Source: Gramella jeungdoensis (GTDB taxonomy: Bacteria > Bacteroidota > Bacteroidia > Flavobacteriales > Flavobacteriaceae). From it: DNA of 64,000 nt. The DNA lies in contig NZ_JAMSCK010000005.1 in the NCBI RefSeq assembly GCF_023805255.1, positions 275,447 through 339,446 on the forward strand. Reading direction: 5' to 3'. Positions 7,949-16,247 of the stretch are shown here, piece by piece (within the stretch, counting starts at the first letter, position 1; every line of letters begins with the position of its first letter). The position numbers and the translations under genes were made by a program. Below the pieces are notes generated by a model, which was not told the DNA's origin, did not search any database, and worked only from the letters and a program-made list of their open reading frames with translations.

Positions 7949-8914
7949 ATGCTGAAAGCAGGAGTCCTGGGCGCCGGCCATCTTGGAAAGATCCATCTGA
8001 AACTTTTAAAACAATCCGAAGAATATGAATTGATCGGATTTTATGATGCCAACAAGGAAAATGCCGAAAAAGTAAATTCAGAATTCGGTTATAAAATGTT
8101 CGAAAACCTGGACGAACTTATTGCAGAATGCGATATGATAGATGTGGTCACTCCTACGCTTTCCCATTTTGAGGTCGCAAAAAAAGTGATCTCTGCAGGA
8201 AAGCACCTGTTTATAGAAAAACCAATCACCAATACATTCGAAGAAGCAGAAGAGCTGATTGAACTGGCCAGTAAACATAAGGTAAAAGGCCAGGTTGGTC
8301 ATGTGGAACGATTCAACCCTGCTTTTCAGGCGGTATCTGATAGAATAGAGAATCCAATGTTCATTGAGGCTCACCGCTTAGCGGAATTTAATCCGCGTGG
8401 GACTGATGTTCCCGTAGTTCTCGATCTTATGATCCATGATATTGATGCCGTTCTAAGTGTGGTAAAATCTGATGTGAAAAAGATCAATGCCAGTGGAGTG
8501 GCTGTAATTAGTGATACTCCTGATATAGCCAATGCCCGGATTGAATTTGAGAATGGCTGTGTGGCCAATCTAACCGCTAGCCGTATCTCTATGAAAAACA
8601 TGAGAAAATCAAGATTTTTTCAGAAGGATGCTTATATCTCTGTAGACTTTCTGGAGAAGAAATGTGAAGTGGTGAAGATGAAGGATGCTCCTAAAAAACC
8701 TGATGATTTTGCCATGATACTTCAGAATGCCGAAGGTGTGAAAAAGCAAATCTATTTTGACAATCCTGAAGTATCTCTTAATAATGCAATTCTTGACGAA
8801 CTTGAAAGTTTTGCAGATGCCATTAATAATGATAAAGAACCGGTAGTCACCATGCAGCAGGGAGCCAAAGCTTTGAAAGTGGCAAACCAGGTAATTGCAG
8901 GTTTTAATTTATAA
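7949..8914 (+). CDS. Gfo/Idh/MocA-family NAD(P)-dependent oxidoreductase
   Basis: 321 residues. The N-terminal Rossmann fold shows 'GVLGAGHLGKIHLKLLKQ' (GxGxxG, residues ~4-15). The family's 'HLFIEKPITNTFEEAEELI' has the conserved EKP Lys that contacts cofactor and substrate, followed by 'VGHVERFNPAF' and 'DLMIHDIDAVLSV' with the catalytic-region His. The sugar or inositol-like substrate cannot be read from sequence. It is followed on the same strand, 128 bp on, by hbd, but sits behind its own promoter. Function beyond the family is open. Confidence 0.88.
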   Translation: MLKAGVLGAGHLGKIHLKLLKQSEEYELIGFYDANKENAEKVNSEFGYKMFENLDELIAECDMIDVVTPTLSHFEVAKKVISAGKHLFIEKPITNTFEEAEELIELASKHKVKGQVGHVERFNPAFQAVSDRIENPMFIEAHRLAEFNPRGTDVPVVLDLMIHDIDAVLSVVKSDVKKINASGVAVISDTPDIANARIEFENGCVANLTASRISMKNMRKSRFFQKDAYISVDFLEKKCEVVKMKDAPKKPDDFAMILQNAEGVKKQIYFDNPEVSLNNAILDELESFADAINNDKEPVVTMQQGAKALKVANQVIAGFNL

Positions 8915-9042
8915 AATTTCAGTTGTTAATGGTTAAAAGCAACTAATACACGAATGATTGAATACAACTATATAACTAAATACTCACAAATCACGGATGA
9001 TGACTATGAAAAGATTAGTGCATTCGTGGCAAAAATTAAAAT

Positions 9043-9933
9043 ATGAAAAACGTTGCAGTAATAGGAGCCGGAACCATGGGTAACGGGATCGCTCATACCT
9101 TCGCCCAGTACGGCTATAAAGTTCAGTTGATCGATATTTCTGATGAAAGCCTGAAAAAGGGAATGGATACCATATCCAAAAACCTTGACAGAATGGTGGC
9201 CAAGGAAAAGATCACGGAAGAAGAAAAAAACAACACTCTCGAAAATATAACAACCTATACCGATATTTCAGAAGGAGTTGAATATGCAAGCGTGGTGGTT
9301 GAAGCGGCTACCGAAAATACCGAGCTTAAATTAAAGATCTTCAGGCATCTTGACCAGCATACTTCAGAAGATACAATTCTGGCTACAAATACCTCCTCTA
9401 TTTCCATCACCCAGATCGCTTCGGTTGTTTCAAATCCTGAGCGTGTCATCGGTATGCACTTTATGAATCCAGTACCGGTGATGAAACTCGTTGAGATCAT
9501 CCGTGGTTATAATACCAGTGACGAAGTGACCAAAACCATTATGGAACTTTCTGAAAAACTGAATAAAGTACCGGTAGAGGTAAATGATTATCCGGGCTTT
9601 GTGGCCAACAGAATCCTGATGCCAATGATCAACGAGGCCATTGAAACACTTTACAATGGGGTGGCGGGAGTTTATGAAATAGATACGGTGATGAAACTGG
9701 GAATGGCCCATCCGATGGGACCGCTACAATTGGCTGACTTTATAGGACTTGATGTTTGTCATTCAATACTTGAAGTGATGTATGACGGATTCAAGGATCC
9801 AAAATATGCTCCCTGTCCTTTACTTACCAATATGGTTACAGCGGGGAAAATTGGTGTGAAATCCGGCGAAGGATTCTATGACTATTCTGAAAGCAAAAAA
9901 GCCGAAAAGGTTTCTTCTCAGTTTAGCAAGTAG
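9043..9933 (+). CDS. hbd: 3-hydroxybutyryl-CoA dehydrogenase
   Basis: 296 residues, typical for the monofunctional enzyme that reversibly oxidises (S)-3-hydroxyacyl-CoA to 3-ketoacyl-CoA with NAD(P). The N-terminal Rossmann motif is 'VIGAGTMGNGIAHTFAQYGY'. 'ATNTSSISITQIAS' and 'GMHFMNPVPVMKLVEII' contain the catalytic-dyad His and Asn region. The C-terminal domain signature 'DYPGFVANRILMPMINEAI' is complete. No other fatty-acid oxidation gene sits beside it here. It is likely soluble and cytoplasmic. A palindromic repeat follows at 9966-10041. Confidence 0.93.
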   Translation: MKNVAVIGAGTMGNGIAHTFAQYGYKVQLIDISDESLKKGMDTISKNLDRMVAKEKITEEEKNNTLENITTYTDISEGVEYASVVVEAATENTELKLKIFRHLDQHTSEDTILATNTSSISITQIASVVSNPERVIGMHFMNPVPVMKLVEIIRGYNTSDEVTKTIMELSEKLNKVPVEVNDYPGFVANRILMPMINEAIETLYNGVAGVYEIDTVMKLGMAHPMGPLQLADFIGLDVCHSILEVMYDGFKDPKYAPCPLLTNMVTAGKIGVKSGEGFYDYSESKKAEKVSSQFSK

Positions 9934-9965
9934 AAGTGAGTATAGAGATATTAGTATTGAAAATT

Positions 9966-10041
9966 GAGATTTCTCCCTTCGGTCGAAATGACATTTACCG
10001 GGTCATTTCGAGGGAGTCACATTGGACGACCGATAAATCTC
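9966..10041. repeat. Palindromic intergenic repeat (REP-like)
   Basis: Nested inverted repeats: outer arms GAGATTT (9966-9972) and AAATCTC (10035-10041); inner arms TCGAAATGAC (9983-9992) and GTCATTTCGA (10002-10011) around a 9-nt loop. The inner arm resembles the sequence TCGAAGTGAC found at 26883-26892 in another intergenic gap, so it probably belongs to a dispersed family. Confidence 0.65.
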
Positions 10042-10072
10042 CTGTTAATACTCCAACCAAATTCAGAATAAG

Positions 10073-11308
10073 TTGACAAAGATCCTTCCATTCAAAGCAG
10101 TGAGACCGGCTCCTCCATATGCGGGGCTGGTGGCTTCGCGCTCTTATGAAGATTACAGTGAAGAGGAGCTTAGAGCTCAACTGGAATATAACCCTTATTC
10201 ATTTTTACATATTATTAATCCCGGTTATAAATTTCAGCATGAGATAGGAGGTGGAAAACGCTTCGGAATGGTAAGAAACCGCTATCTGGAATTCAAGGAA
10301 GAACATACATTTATCCAGGATGAGGCCCCGTGTTATTACATCTATCAGATCAAAAGCAGGGAGGGTTCCTGTTGTGGTATCATTGCCGCTGCCAGCGTGG
10401 AAGACTACGAGAATAATGTAATTAAGCGGCATGAAGATACTATAGCCCATAGGGAAGAACTCTTTAAGGACTACCTGAAAGTGGTTGGTTTTAATACCGA
10501 GCCGGTGCTTCTTACCTATCCAGATAATCCCGTGATAGATGAGCTGCTGAAAGAAAGAATGAAGACCAGGCCCGAGTATGAGTTCGCCACCTATAATAAA
10601 GAATTGCATTCCTTATGGCTTATAGATAAGCCGGAAAATATCGAAAAGATAAAGGCCGAATTCTGCAAACTGGAAAAGATCTATATCGCAGATGGGCATC
10701 ATCGTAGTGCCTCTTCATACCTGCTGGCAAAGGAAAGTCGTGAGAACAATCCAAACCACACCGGGGAAGAATCATATAATTTCTTTATGAGCTATCTCAT
10801 TTCAGAAAGCAATCTGCGGATCTATGAATTCAGCCGACTCATAAAGGATCTCAACGGCCACACAAAAGAAGAGTTCCTTATCCAGCTGGATGAATGGTTC
10901 AGAATAGAAGATCGTGGGAAAGAGACCTACAAACCATCCAAAAAACATCATTTCAATATGTACCTGGACGGGGAATTCTATTCCCTTTACCTGCGAAAGA
11001 CGTACTATGAGTTCACCGACTCATTGAGTCAGCTGGATTCATATATCCTCTATGAAAAGATCCTGAAACCTGTACTGGGGATCGAGGACCTTAGAAATGA
11101 TAAGCGTATCGCATATATACATGGCCGCAATGATCTCATAGAGCTTAAGACCCGTGTAGATAGTGGTGAATTTGCTGTTGGATTTGGCATGCTTCCTGCT
11201 GGAATTGAAGAAATTAAACAAATTGCAGATGAAAATTTGACTATGCCGCCAAAAAGTACTTATATTGAACCTAAATTACGCAGCGGTCTTACGATATATG
11301 AGTTCTGA
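10073..11308 (+). CDS. DUF1015-family protein
   Basis: 411 residues beginning at TTG (MTKILPFKAVRPAPPYAGLV), which matches the usual N terminus of DUF1015 proteins. Family features visible: 'GLVASRSYEDYSEEELRAQ' near the start, 'PYSFLHIINPG' (~residue 42), 'IYADGHHR'-type motif, here 'KIYIADGHHRSASSYLLA' (~200-217), and a conserved C-terminal 'GFGMLPAGIEEIKQIADEN'. The Asp-Gly-His-His core suggests an enzyme or nucleotide-binding protein related to the ParB/SerK-like fold. In other Bacteroidota this family often accompanies serine biosynthesis genes; here a YggS-type PLP protein follows instead. Biochemical role is unproven. Confidence 0.85.
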   Translation: MTKILPFKAVRPAPPYAGLVASRSYEDYSEEELRAQLEYNPYSFLHIINPGYKFQHEIGGGKRFGMVRNRYLEFKEEHTFIQDEAPCYYIYQIKSREGSCCGIIAAASVEDYENNVIKRHEDTIAHREELFKDYLKVVGFNTEPVLLTYPDNPVIDELLKERMKTRPEYEFATYNKELHSLWLIDKPENIEKIKAEFCKLEKIYIADGHHRSASSYLLAKESRENNPNHTGEESYNFFMSYLISESNLRIYEFSRLIKDLNGHTKEEFLIQLDEWFRIEDRGKETYKPSKKHHFNMYLDGEFYSLYLRKTYYEFTDSLSQLDSYILYEKILKPVLGIEDLRNDKRIAYIHGRNDLIELKTRVDSGEFAVGFGMLPAGIEEIKQIADENLTMPPKSTYIEPKLRSGLTIYEF

Positions 11309-11378
11309 ACAGCACTCACTGCGAATTCTACCACAGACCCTACAATTTTTATAAAATCCTGATCTTAAAGAATAAAGG

Positions 11379-12038
11379 ATGGACATTTCTGAAAATATTA
11401 AACAATATATAAGCGAGCTTCCCGACAACGTGAAGCTCGTAGCTATTTCCAAAACCAAACCCAACGAAGATATTCTTGAAGCTTATCGCGCCGGTCAGCG
11501 AATCTTTGGAGAGAACAAGATCCAGGAAATGACCGATAAGTGGGAAGAACTTCCTGAAGATATTCAGTGGCACATGGTTGGACACGTGCAAAGGAACAAG
11601 GTGAAATATATGGCGCCATTCGTTTCCCTTATCCATGCTGTAGACAGCCTTAAACTTCTGAAAGAGATCAATAAAAGAGCGAAACAGAACGACCGCGTCA
11701 TAAGCTGTTTACTTCAGATAAAGATTGCTGAAGAAGATTCAAAATTTGGGATTTCTGATGAAGAAGCCAGGGAAATTCTTGCTTCAGAAGCCTATGGAAA
11801 GATGGAAAATGTTAAGATCATCGGCCTTATGGGAATGGCCACATTTACCGATGATGAAGACCAGGTACGTTCAGAATTTCAGTATCTCAAGTCGGTTTTC
11901 GAAGAATTGAAAATGGATTACCCGGAACTTGAAGAGCTTTCAATGGGGATGAGCGGTGATTATAAAATCGCAGTAGATTGCGGGTCTACCATGGTTAGAA
12001 TAGGAAGTAGTATATTTGGCGCGCGAAATTATAATTAA
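11379..12038 (+). CDS. YggS/PROSC-family pyridoxal-phosphate homeostasis protein
   Basis: 219 residues, slightly shorter than E. coli YggS. It has the fold-type III PLP barrel with the Schiff-base lysine in 'LVAISKTKPNEDI' (~residue 27) and the family signatures 'IFGENKIQEM', 'WHMVGHVQRNKVKYM' and 'LSMGMSGDYKIAVDCGSTMV'. The last of these includes the phosphate-binding Ser/Gly region. It has no catalytic activity in characterised relatives and buffers PLP and amino/keto-acid pools. Spacing of 15 bp to the nuclease downstream suggests cotranscription with it. Confidence 0.92.
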   Translation: MDISENIKQYISELPDNVKLVAISKTKPNEDILEAYRAGQRIFGENKIQEMTDKWEELPEDIQWHMVGHVQRNKVKYMAPFVSLIHAVDSLKLLKEINKRAKQNDRVISCLLQIKIAEEDSKFGISDEEAREILASEAYGKMENVKIIGLMGMATFTDDEDQVRSEFQYLKSVFEELKMDYPELEELSMGMSGDYKIAVDCGSTMVRIGSSIFGARNYN

Positions 12039-12053
12039 TTAAGGGAGAAGTAT

Positions 12054-13427
12054 TTGTACGCGATTTTAGACATAGAGACGACGGGTGGTAAATACAATGA
12101 AGAAGGAATCACCGAAATTGCAATTTATAAGTTTGATGGACATCAGGTAACCGATCAGTTTATAAGCCTGGTGAATCCTGAGCAGCCTATACAGCCTTTT
12201 GTTGTTAACCTAACGGGGATCAATAACGAAATGCTCCGCAATGCACCCAAGTTCTACGAGGTGGCGAAACGTATCGTTGAGATCACCCAGGATTGCATCA
12301 TCGTGGCCCATAACGCCAAATTCGATTACAGGATCCTGAGAACTGAATTCCGCAGGCTTGGTTTTGAGTTTGAAAGGAAAAGCCTGTGTACCGTAGAACT
12401 TTCAAAAAAACTTATCCCGGGTCTTCCCTCCTACAGCTTAGGAAAGCTGGTTAGATCATTGGGTATTCCGCTAAGCGACCGTCACCGTGCCGCTGGAGAT
12501 GCCCAGGCTACCATCAAACTCTTTAAGATGCTTCTTGCCAAAGATGTGGAAAAAGGCATCCTGAAAGAACATATCCGCAAGGAACCAAAACGAATGATGG
12601 ATACCAAGCTGGTATACATACTGGAGGAATTACCGGCACTTACCGGAGTTTATTACTTCCATGATGAGAATGGTGAGATCATTTATGTGGGGAAATCTCG
12701 GAATATCAAGAAAAGAGTGAACCAGCATTTTACCAACGACAATCCTAAGTCCAAGGAAATGCAGCGAAAAGTGGTTTCGGTTTCCTATGAACTTACAGGT
12801 AACGAACTTATCGCTTTACTTAAGGAGAACCAGGAGATAAAGGAAATAAAACCCCAGTACAACAGGGCCCTCAAAAGAGATATTTTCAGCCATGCCCTCT
12901 ATCAGTTTACCGATGAAAATGGCTACGTGAACCTTAAAATAGGAAGAGCCAGTAAGAATAAAAAGAATATCACCACCTTCAGCAGCCTTAGATCTGCCAA
13001 AAACTCAGTTACCAGGTGGGTGGAAGAATACGAACTCTGTGAACGCCTTGCCGGACTTCATAATGGCAACGGAAATTGCTTTGGTTATACCATAAAGAGC
13101 TGTTTTGGAGCCTGTGTTGAAGAAGAAAGCCCTGAAGATTATAATGAAAGAGTGATGCAGCTTATTGATCAGCATTCTTATGAGAACCAGAACATGTTGT
13201 TAATAGGAAAAGGTCGTGAGGTTGACGAAAAGAGTGCTTTGCTTATTGAAGACGGAGAATTTAAGGGTGTTGGATATTTTAATTTAAATCACCAGATAAA
13301 CAACCTGGATATCATAAGGTCCATTATTACTCCCATGAATAATAACCGGGACGCCAAACATATTATTCAAAGCTTTTTGCGCAAAAAGCATAATTTTAAG
13401 ATCATCCAACTTTCAGTTCATGAATAA
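12054..13427 (+). CDS. DnaQ-type exonuclease fused to UvrC-like GIY-YIG endonuclease
   Basis: 457 residues from a TTG start that has a purine-rich RBS (GGGAGAAG) in front. Residues 1-165 form a DEDDh exonuclease: Asp6/Glu8 (DIETTGG), Asp91 (VAHNAKFDYRIL), His144/Asp149 (HRAAGD). Residues ~195-285 form a GIY-YIG nuclease (GVYYFHDENGEIIYVGKSRN, Arg221 area, Glu in 'LIALLKENQEIKEIKPQYN'). Residues 329-354 carry C-x12-C-x7-C-x3-C, closely matching the Fe-S cysteine spacing known in UvrC. The UvrB-binding, RNase H-like and HhH parts of UvrC are absent, as in Cho. A DNA-repair nuclease is likely. It overlaps the next gene by 8 bp. Confidence 0.9.
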   Translation: MYAILDIETTGGKYNEEGITEIAIYKFDGHQVTDQFISLVNPEQPIQPFVVNLTGINNEMLRNAPKFYEVAKRIVEITQDCIIVAHNAKFDYRILRTEFRRLGFEFERKSLCTVELSKKLIPGLPSYSLGKLVRSLGIPLSDRHRAAGDAQATIKLFKMLLAKDVEKGILKEHIRKEPKRMMDTKLVYILEELPALTGVYYFHDENGEIIYVGKSRNIKKRVNQHFTNDNPKSKEMQRKVVSVSYELTGNELIALLKENQEIKEIKPQYNRALKRDIFSHALYQFTDENGYVNLKIGRASKNKKNITTFSSLRSAKNSVTRWVEEYELCERLAGLHNGNGNCFGYTIKSCFGACVEEESPEDYNERVMQLIDQHSYENQNMLLIGKGREVDEKSALLIEDGEFKGVGYFNLNHQINNLDIIRSIITPMNNNRDAKHIIQSFLRKKHNFKIIQLSVHE

Positions 13428-15393
13428 ATTTTTCTTTTTTGTAGCATTCATTCTCGCTACAAACCTGATAGCCCAGGATCAGAAATTCAACACCCTAAAT
13501 ACCATTCCTTCAGAAACCGATCTAAAAGCTACTACATATCAAAGAGACACTACTGCGAATGCCTTTTATATTTTTGAGGAAGGTTTTAGCCAGATATCAG
13601 TAAAAAGGGATTACGATCTTTCAACAGAATACAAGGCCAAGATCAAAATACTGAACAAGGAGGGACTAAAGTACGCTAACATTGAGATACCCTTAGTTAA
13701 AACTGACCATTCCTCGGAAAAAATCTATGATCTCAAAGCATATACCTACACATGGGAAAATGGTAAAAAAGTTAAGCATACCTTGAACCAGGCTAATGTT
13801 TACAAAGAAGAATTCGAAACTCACGATCTTATTAAGTTTACATTTCCCGATGCCAAACCCGGAGCTGTACTTGTGTACTCCTATGAGCTTGTTTCCCCCT
13901 ATCTTTTCGATTTTAACACATGGCGATTTCAGGAATATATCCCGAAAGAATTCTCAAGATTTACTGCTAAGATCCCTGCCAATTACGAATATTATGTTAC
14001 TAAAAGAGGTGAACTTGAACTTAAAAAAGCCGATTCACGGGTAGCAAAACAATGTATCGATTTTGGCGGCAATTCAAGTATAGCAGATTGTATAGAGACC
14101 GTTTATGAAATGGAAAAGATTCCGGCATTTAAAGCTGAGGACTATCTCACGGCAGAACGGAATTTTATGAGCCGTATTGAATTTGAACTCATACAGATAA
14201 CCCATCTTGATGGTTATGTAAAAAAGTTCACCAAGACCTGGGATGATGTGGACCACGAATTAAGAACGAGTAAAGGTATAGGTCGCCAGCTAAGAAGGGA
14301 TGGACTGGTTGATGAACTTTTGCCAGAAGAAATAAGAGCACTTCCAAATAATCTAGATAAGGCTAAGGCAATATATTCTTATGTCCAGAAAAATTACACC
14401 TGGAATGGGGAATACAATATTCATAAGGACATGAACCTTAAGGAATTGATTAAAGATCATACAGGAAATGTTTTGGCTATCAATACTCTTCTGCACAACT
14501 TGTATGATGCTGAAGGTTTTAAGGTATTTCCGGTTATGGCATCTACAAGAAGAAGAGGTTTTCCGGCTAAAATACACCCCGTTCTGAGTGACTTTAACTA
14601 TATCTTTATTCAGCTGGAACTGGAAAATGAAGAATATCTACTGGATGCTACAGAGAAAAACCTTGATTTTGGGAGGTTACCATTCAGAGCTCTTAATCAA
14701 TATGCAAGAAAAATAGATTTTGAAAATGGAAGTTCCTGGATAGACATCATTCCTAAAGATTTTTCCCAAATAACATTCAGGGATTCTCTCAAGATAAGAA
14801 AGGATGGAACCTCTAATGGCTTTTCTGAGCAGATATTGACAGGTTACCATGCCCTGACATTAAGGAACAATATGGAAGAAACTTCAGAGGATGAAATCTT
14901 CAATAAGTTTTCTAAACCTAATGCTCATACAAGGGCAATTGAAACAGTTTTGAAAAACAGGGATAATCTGAACGAAAAATTATTGATTAGATACTCTCTA
15001 GAAAATAAGACTCAAAAAATAAACGATCGTATTTATTTCAATCCTTTTAACTTTCAGTTCTTTACAGAGAATCCTTTTAAACTCGAGGAAAGAAATTATC
15101 CAATAGATTTTGGATATAAAGATGCGTATTTATATTCAGCTATTGTTGAAATCCCCGAGAATTATGAGATAGAGGAGCTTCCTAAAGACAAGGCTTTAAG
15201 GATGTCTGACGGTCTGGGCTCACTTATTTTTGCTGCCAGAAAAATATCTGAGAGCACACTTAATATTCAGTGCCGGCTTAGTTTTGGGGAAGCGGTATAT
15301 CCTTCAGCCTATTATGAAGGTTTAAAGAAGTTTTTTGATGAGATAATTCAAGTACAAACCCAGTCTTTGATAGTACTCAGAGAAAATAGTTAA
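13420..15393 (+). CDS. DUF3857/transglutaminase-like secreted protein
   Basis: 657 residues with a signal peptide (MNKFFFFVAFILATNLIAQ). The N-terminal ~270 residues match DUF3857 in layout ('YSYELVSPYLFDFNTWRFQ', 'VYEMEKIPAFKAEDYLTAE'). A transglutaminase-like core follows ('KAKAIYSYVQKNYTWNGEY' near residue 318, then 'NTLLHNLYDAEGFKVFPVM'). The expected catalytic Cys of true transglutaminases is not obvious: the position often written C-x-D/E reads 'HTGNVLAINTLLHNL', with no Cys. It may therefore be a non-catalytic peptidoglycan- or protein-binding version. It overlaps the nuclease gene by 8 bp. Role in the envelope is unknown. Confidence 0.82.
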   Translation: MNKFFFFVAFILATNLIAQDQKFNTLNTIPSETDLKATTYQRDTTANAFYIFEEGFSQISVKRDYDLSTEYKAKIKILNKEGLKYANIEIPLVKTDHSSEKIYDLKAYTYTWENGKKVKHTLNQANVYKEEFETHDLIKFTFPDAKPGAVLVYSYELVSPYLFDFNTWRFQEYIPKEFSRFTAKIPANYEYYVTKRGELELKKADSRVAKQCIDFGGNSSIADCIETVYEMEKIPAFKAEDYLTAERNFMSRIEFELIQITHLDGYVKKFTKTWDDVDHELRTSKGIGRQLRRDGLVDELLPEEIRALPNNLDKAKAIYSYVQKNYTWNGEYNIHKDMNLKELIKDHTGNVLAINTLLHNLYDAEGFKVFPVMASTRRRGFPAKIHPVLSDFNYIFIQLELENEEYLLDATEKNLDFGRLPFRALNQYARKIDFENGSSWIDIIPKDFSQITFRDSLKIRKDGTSNGFSEQILTGYHALTLRNNMEETSEDEIFNKFSKPNAHTRAIETVLKNRDNLNEKLLIRYSLENKTQKINDRIYFNPFNFQFFTENPFKLEERNYPIDFGYKDAYLYSAIVEIPENYEIEELPKDKALRMSDGLGSLIFAARKISESTLNIQCRLSFGEAVYPSAYYEGLKKFFDEIIQVQTQSLIVLRENS

Positions 15394-15398
15394 ATTTG
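15366..15398 (+). promoter_or_regulatory. Bacteroidota-type promoter ahead of the channel gene
   Basis: TTTG (15366-15369), 21 bp, then TAAATTTG (15391-15398), matching the -33/-7 consensus. The -7 element overlaps the stop codon of the DUF3857 gene. It would start a transcript near 15404, ~15 nt before the TTG start of the channel gene. Confidence 0.6.
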
Positions 15399-15419
15399 GC
15401 TTAGCACAAATACAAAAAT

Positions 15420-16247
15420 TTGAAAAAAGAAAAGAAACCCATCCCCCACTGGAAATTTAAACTTCATGAGGTAATCTATGAAGCAGATACTCCTGCGGGT
15501 AAGTTTTTTGATATCGCTATACTTATCGTCATTATTATTAGTGTTGCTCTTGTAATGATGGAAAGTGTAAGTTCTCTGCTATATGAGTATGCGTGGCAAT
15601 TCTACATTGCCGAGTGGATTATCACCGCCATTTTTACCATCGAATATATTTTGAGGATAATCGCCATTAACAAACCTAAACGGTACATCTTTAGCTTTTA
15701 CGGGATCGTAGATCTTCTATCTACACTCCCCAGCTATATAGGTTTTATATTTGGAGGAACCAACCTGCTTTTCGCAATAAGAGCCCTAAGACTTCTTAGA
15801 ATATTCCGGGTTCTGAAGATCACCCGTTATATTGGGGAATCCCGCAGACTAATGCTGGCTCTGAGAAACAGTAAGGCAAAGATCCTAGTTTTTCTTTTTG
15901 CAGTTCTTATAATATGTATCATTGCCGGTACCCTTATGCATCTGGTTGAAGGAAGAGGCTCCGGCTTCGACAATATTCCACTGAGCATTTACTGGTGTAT
16001 AGTGACTCTTACCACGGTAGGTTTTGGAGATATCGCACCGATAACTCCTTTAGGGCGACTTATTGCCTCTATTATAATGATCACCGGTTACGGGATCATT
16101 GCAGTACCCACCGGGATCGTAAGTGCAGAATTCAGTAAAGCCACCAAGCCAATCACTAATACACAGGTTTGCCCTAATTGCAACGAAGGAAGGCATTTAG
16201 ACAATGCTGAATACTGCCATAACTGCGGATTCAAACTGAATGAATAA
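15420..16247 (+). CDS. Voltage-gated potassium channel-like protein with C-terminal zinc ribbon
   Basis: 275 residues. S1-S6 layout: hydrophobic segments at ~29-50, 62-83, 90-112, the charged S4 'RALRLLRIFRVLKITRYIG' (121-139), S5 at ~154-175 and S6 at ~210-232. The potassium selectivity filter TTVGFGD is at 198-204. After S6 come two CxxC pairs (Cys251/Cys254 and Cys266/Cys269; 'CPNCNEG...CHNCGF'), a small zinc-ribbon. The S4 arginines every third residue indicate voltage sensing; the ribbon's purpose is unknown. The start is a TTG. It overlaps miaA by 8 bp and has its own promoter. Confidence 0.92.
   Translation: MKKEKKPIPHWKFKLHEVIYEADTPAGKFFDIAILIVIIISVALVMMESVSSLLYEYAWQFYIAEWIITAIFTIEYILRIIAINKPKRYIFSFYGIVDLLSTLPSYIGFIFGGTNLLFAIRALRLLRIFRVLKITRYIGESRRLMLALRNSKAKILVFLFAVLIICIIAGTLMHLVEGRGSGFDNIPLSIYWCIVTLTTVGFGDIAPITPLGRLIASIIMITGYGIIAVPTGIVSAEFSKATKPITNTQVCPNCNEGRHLDNAEYCHNCGFKLNE

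Noticed and set aside
8949..9028. CACGAATG/CATTCGTG arms before hbd as a regulatory element
   Set aside because: The arms are short (8 bp) and 64 bp apart. It may be a degenerate dispersed repeat, but the evidence is too thin to list as a feature.
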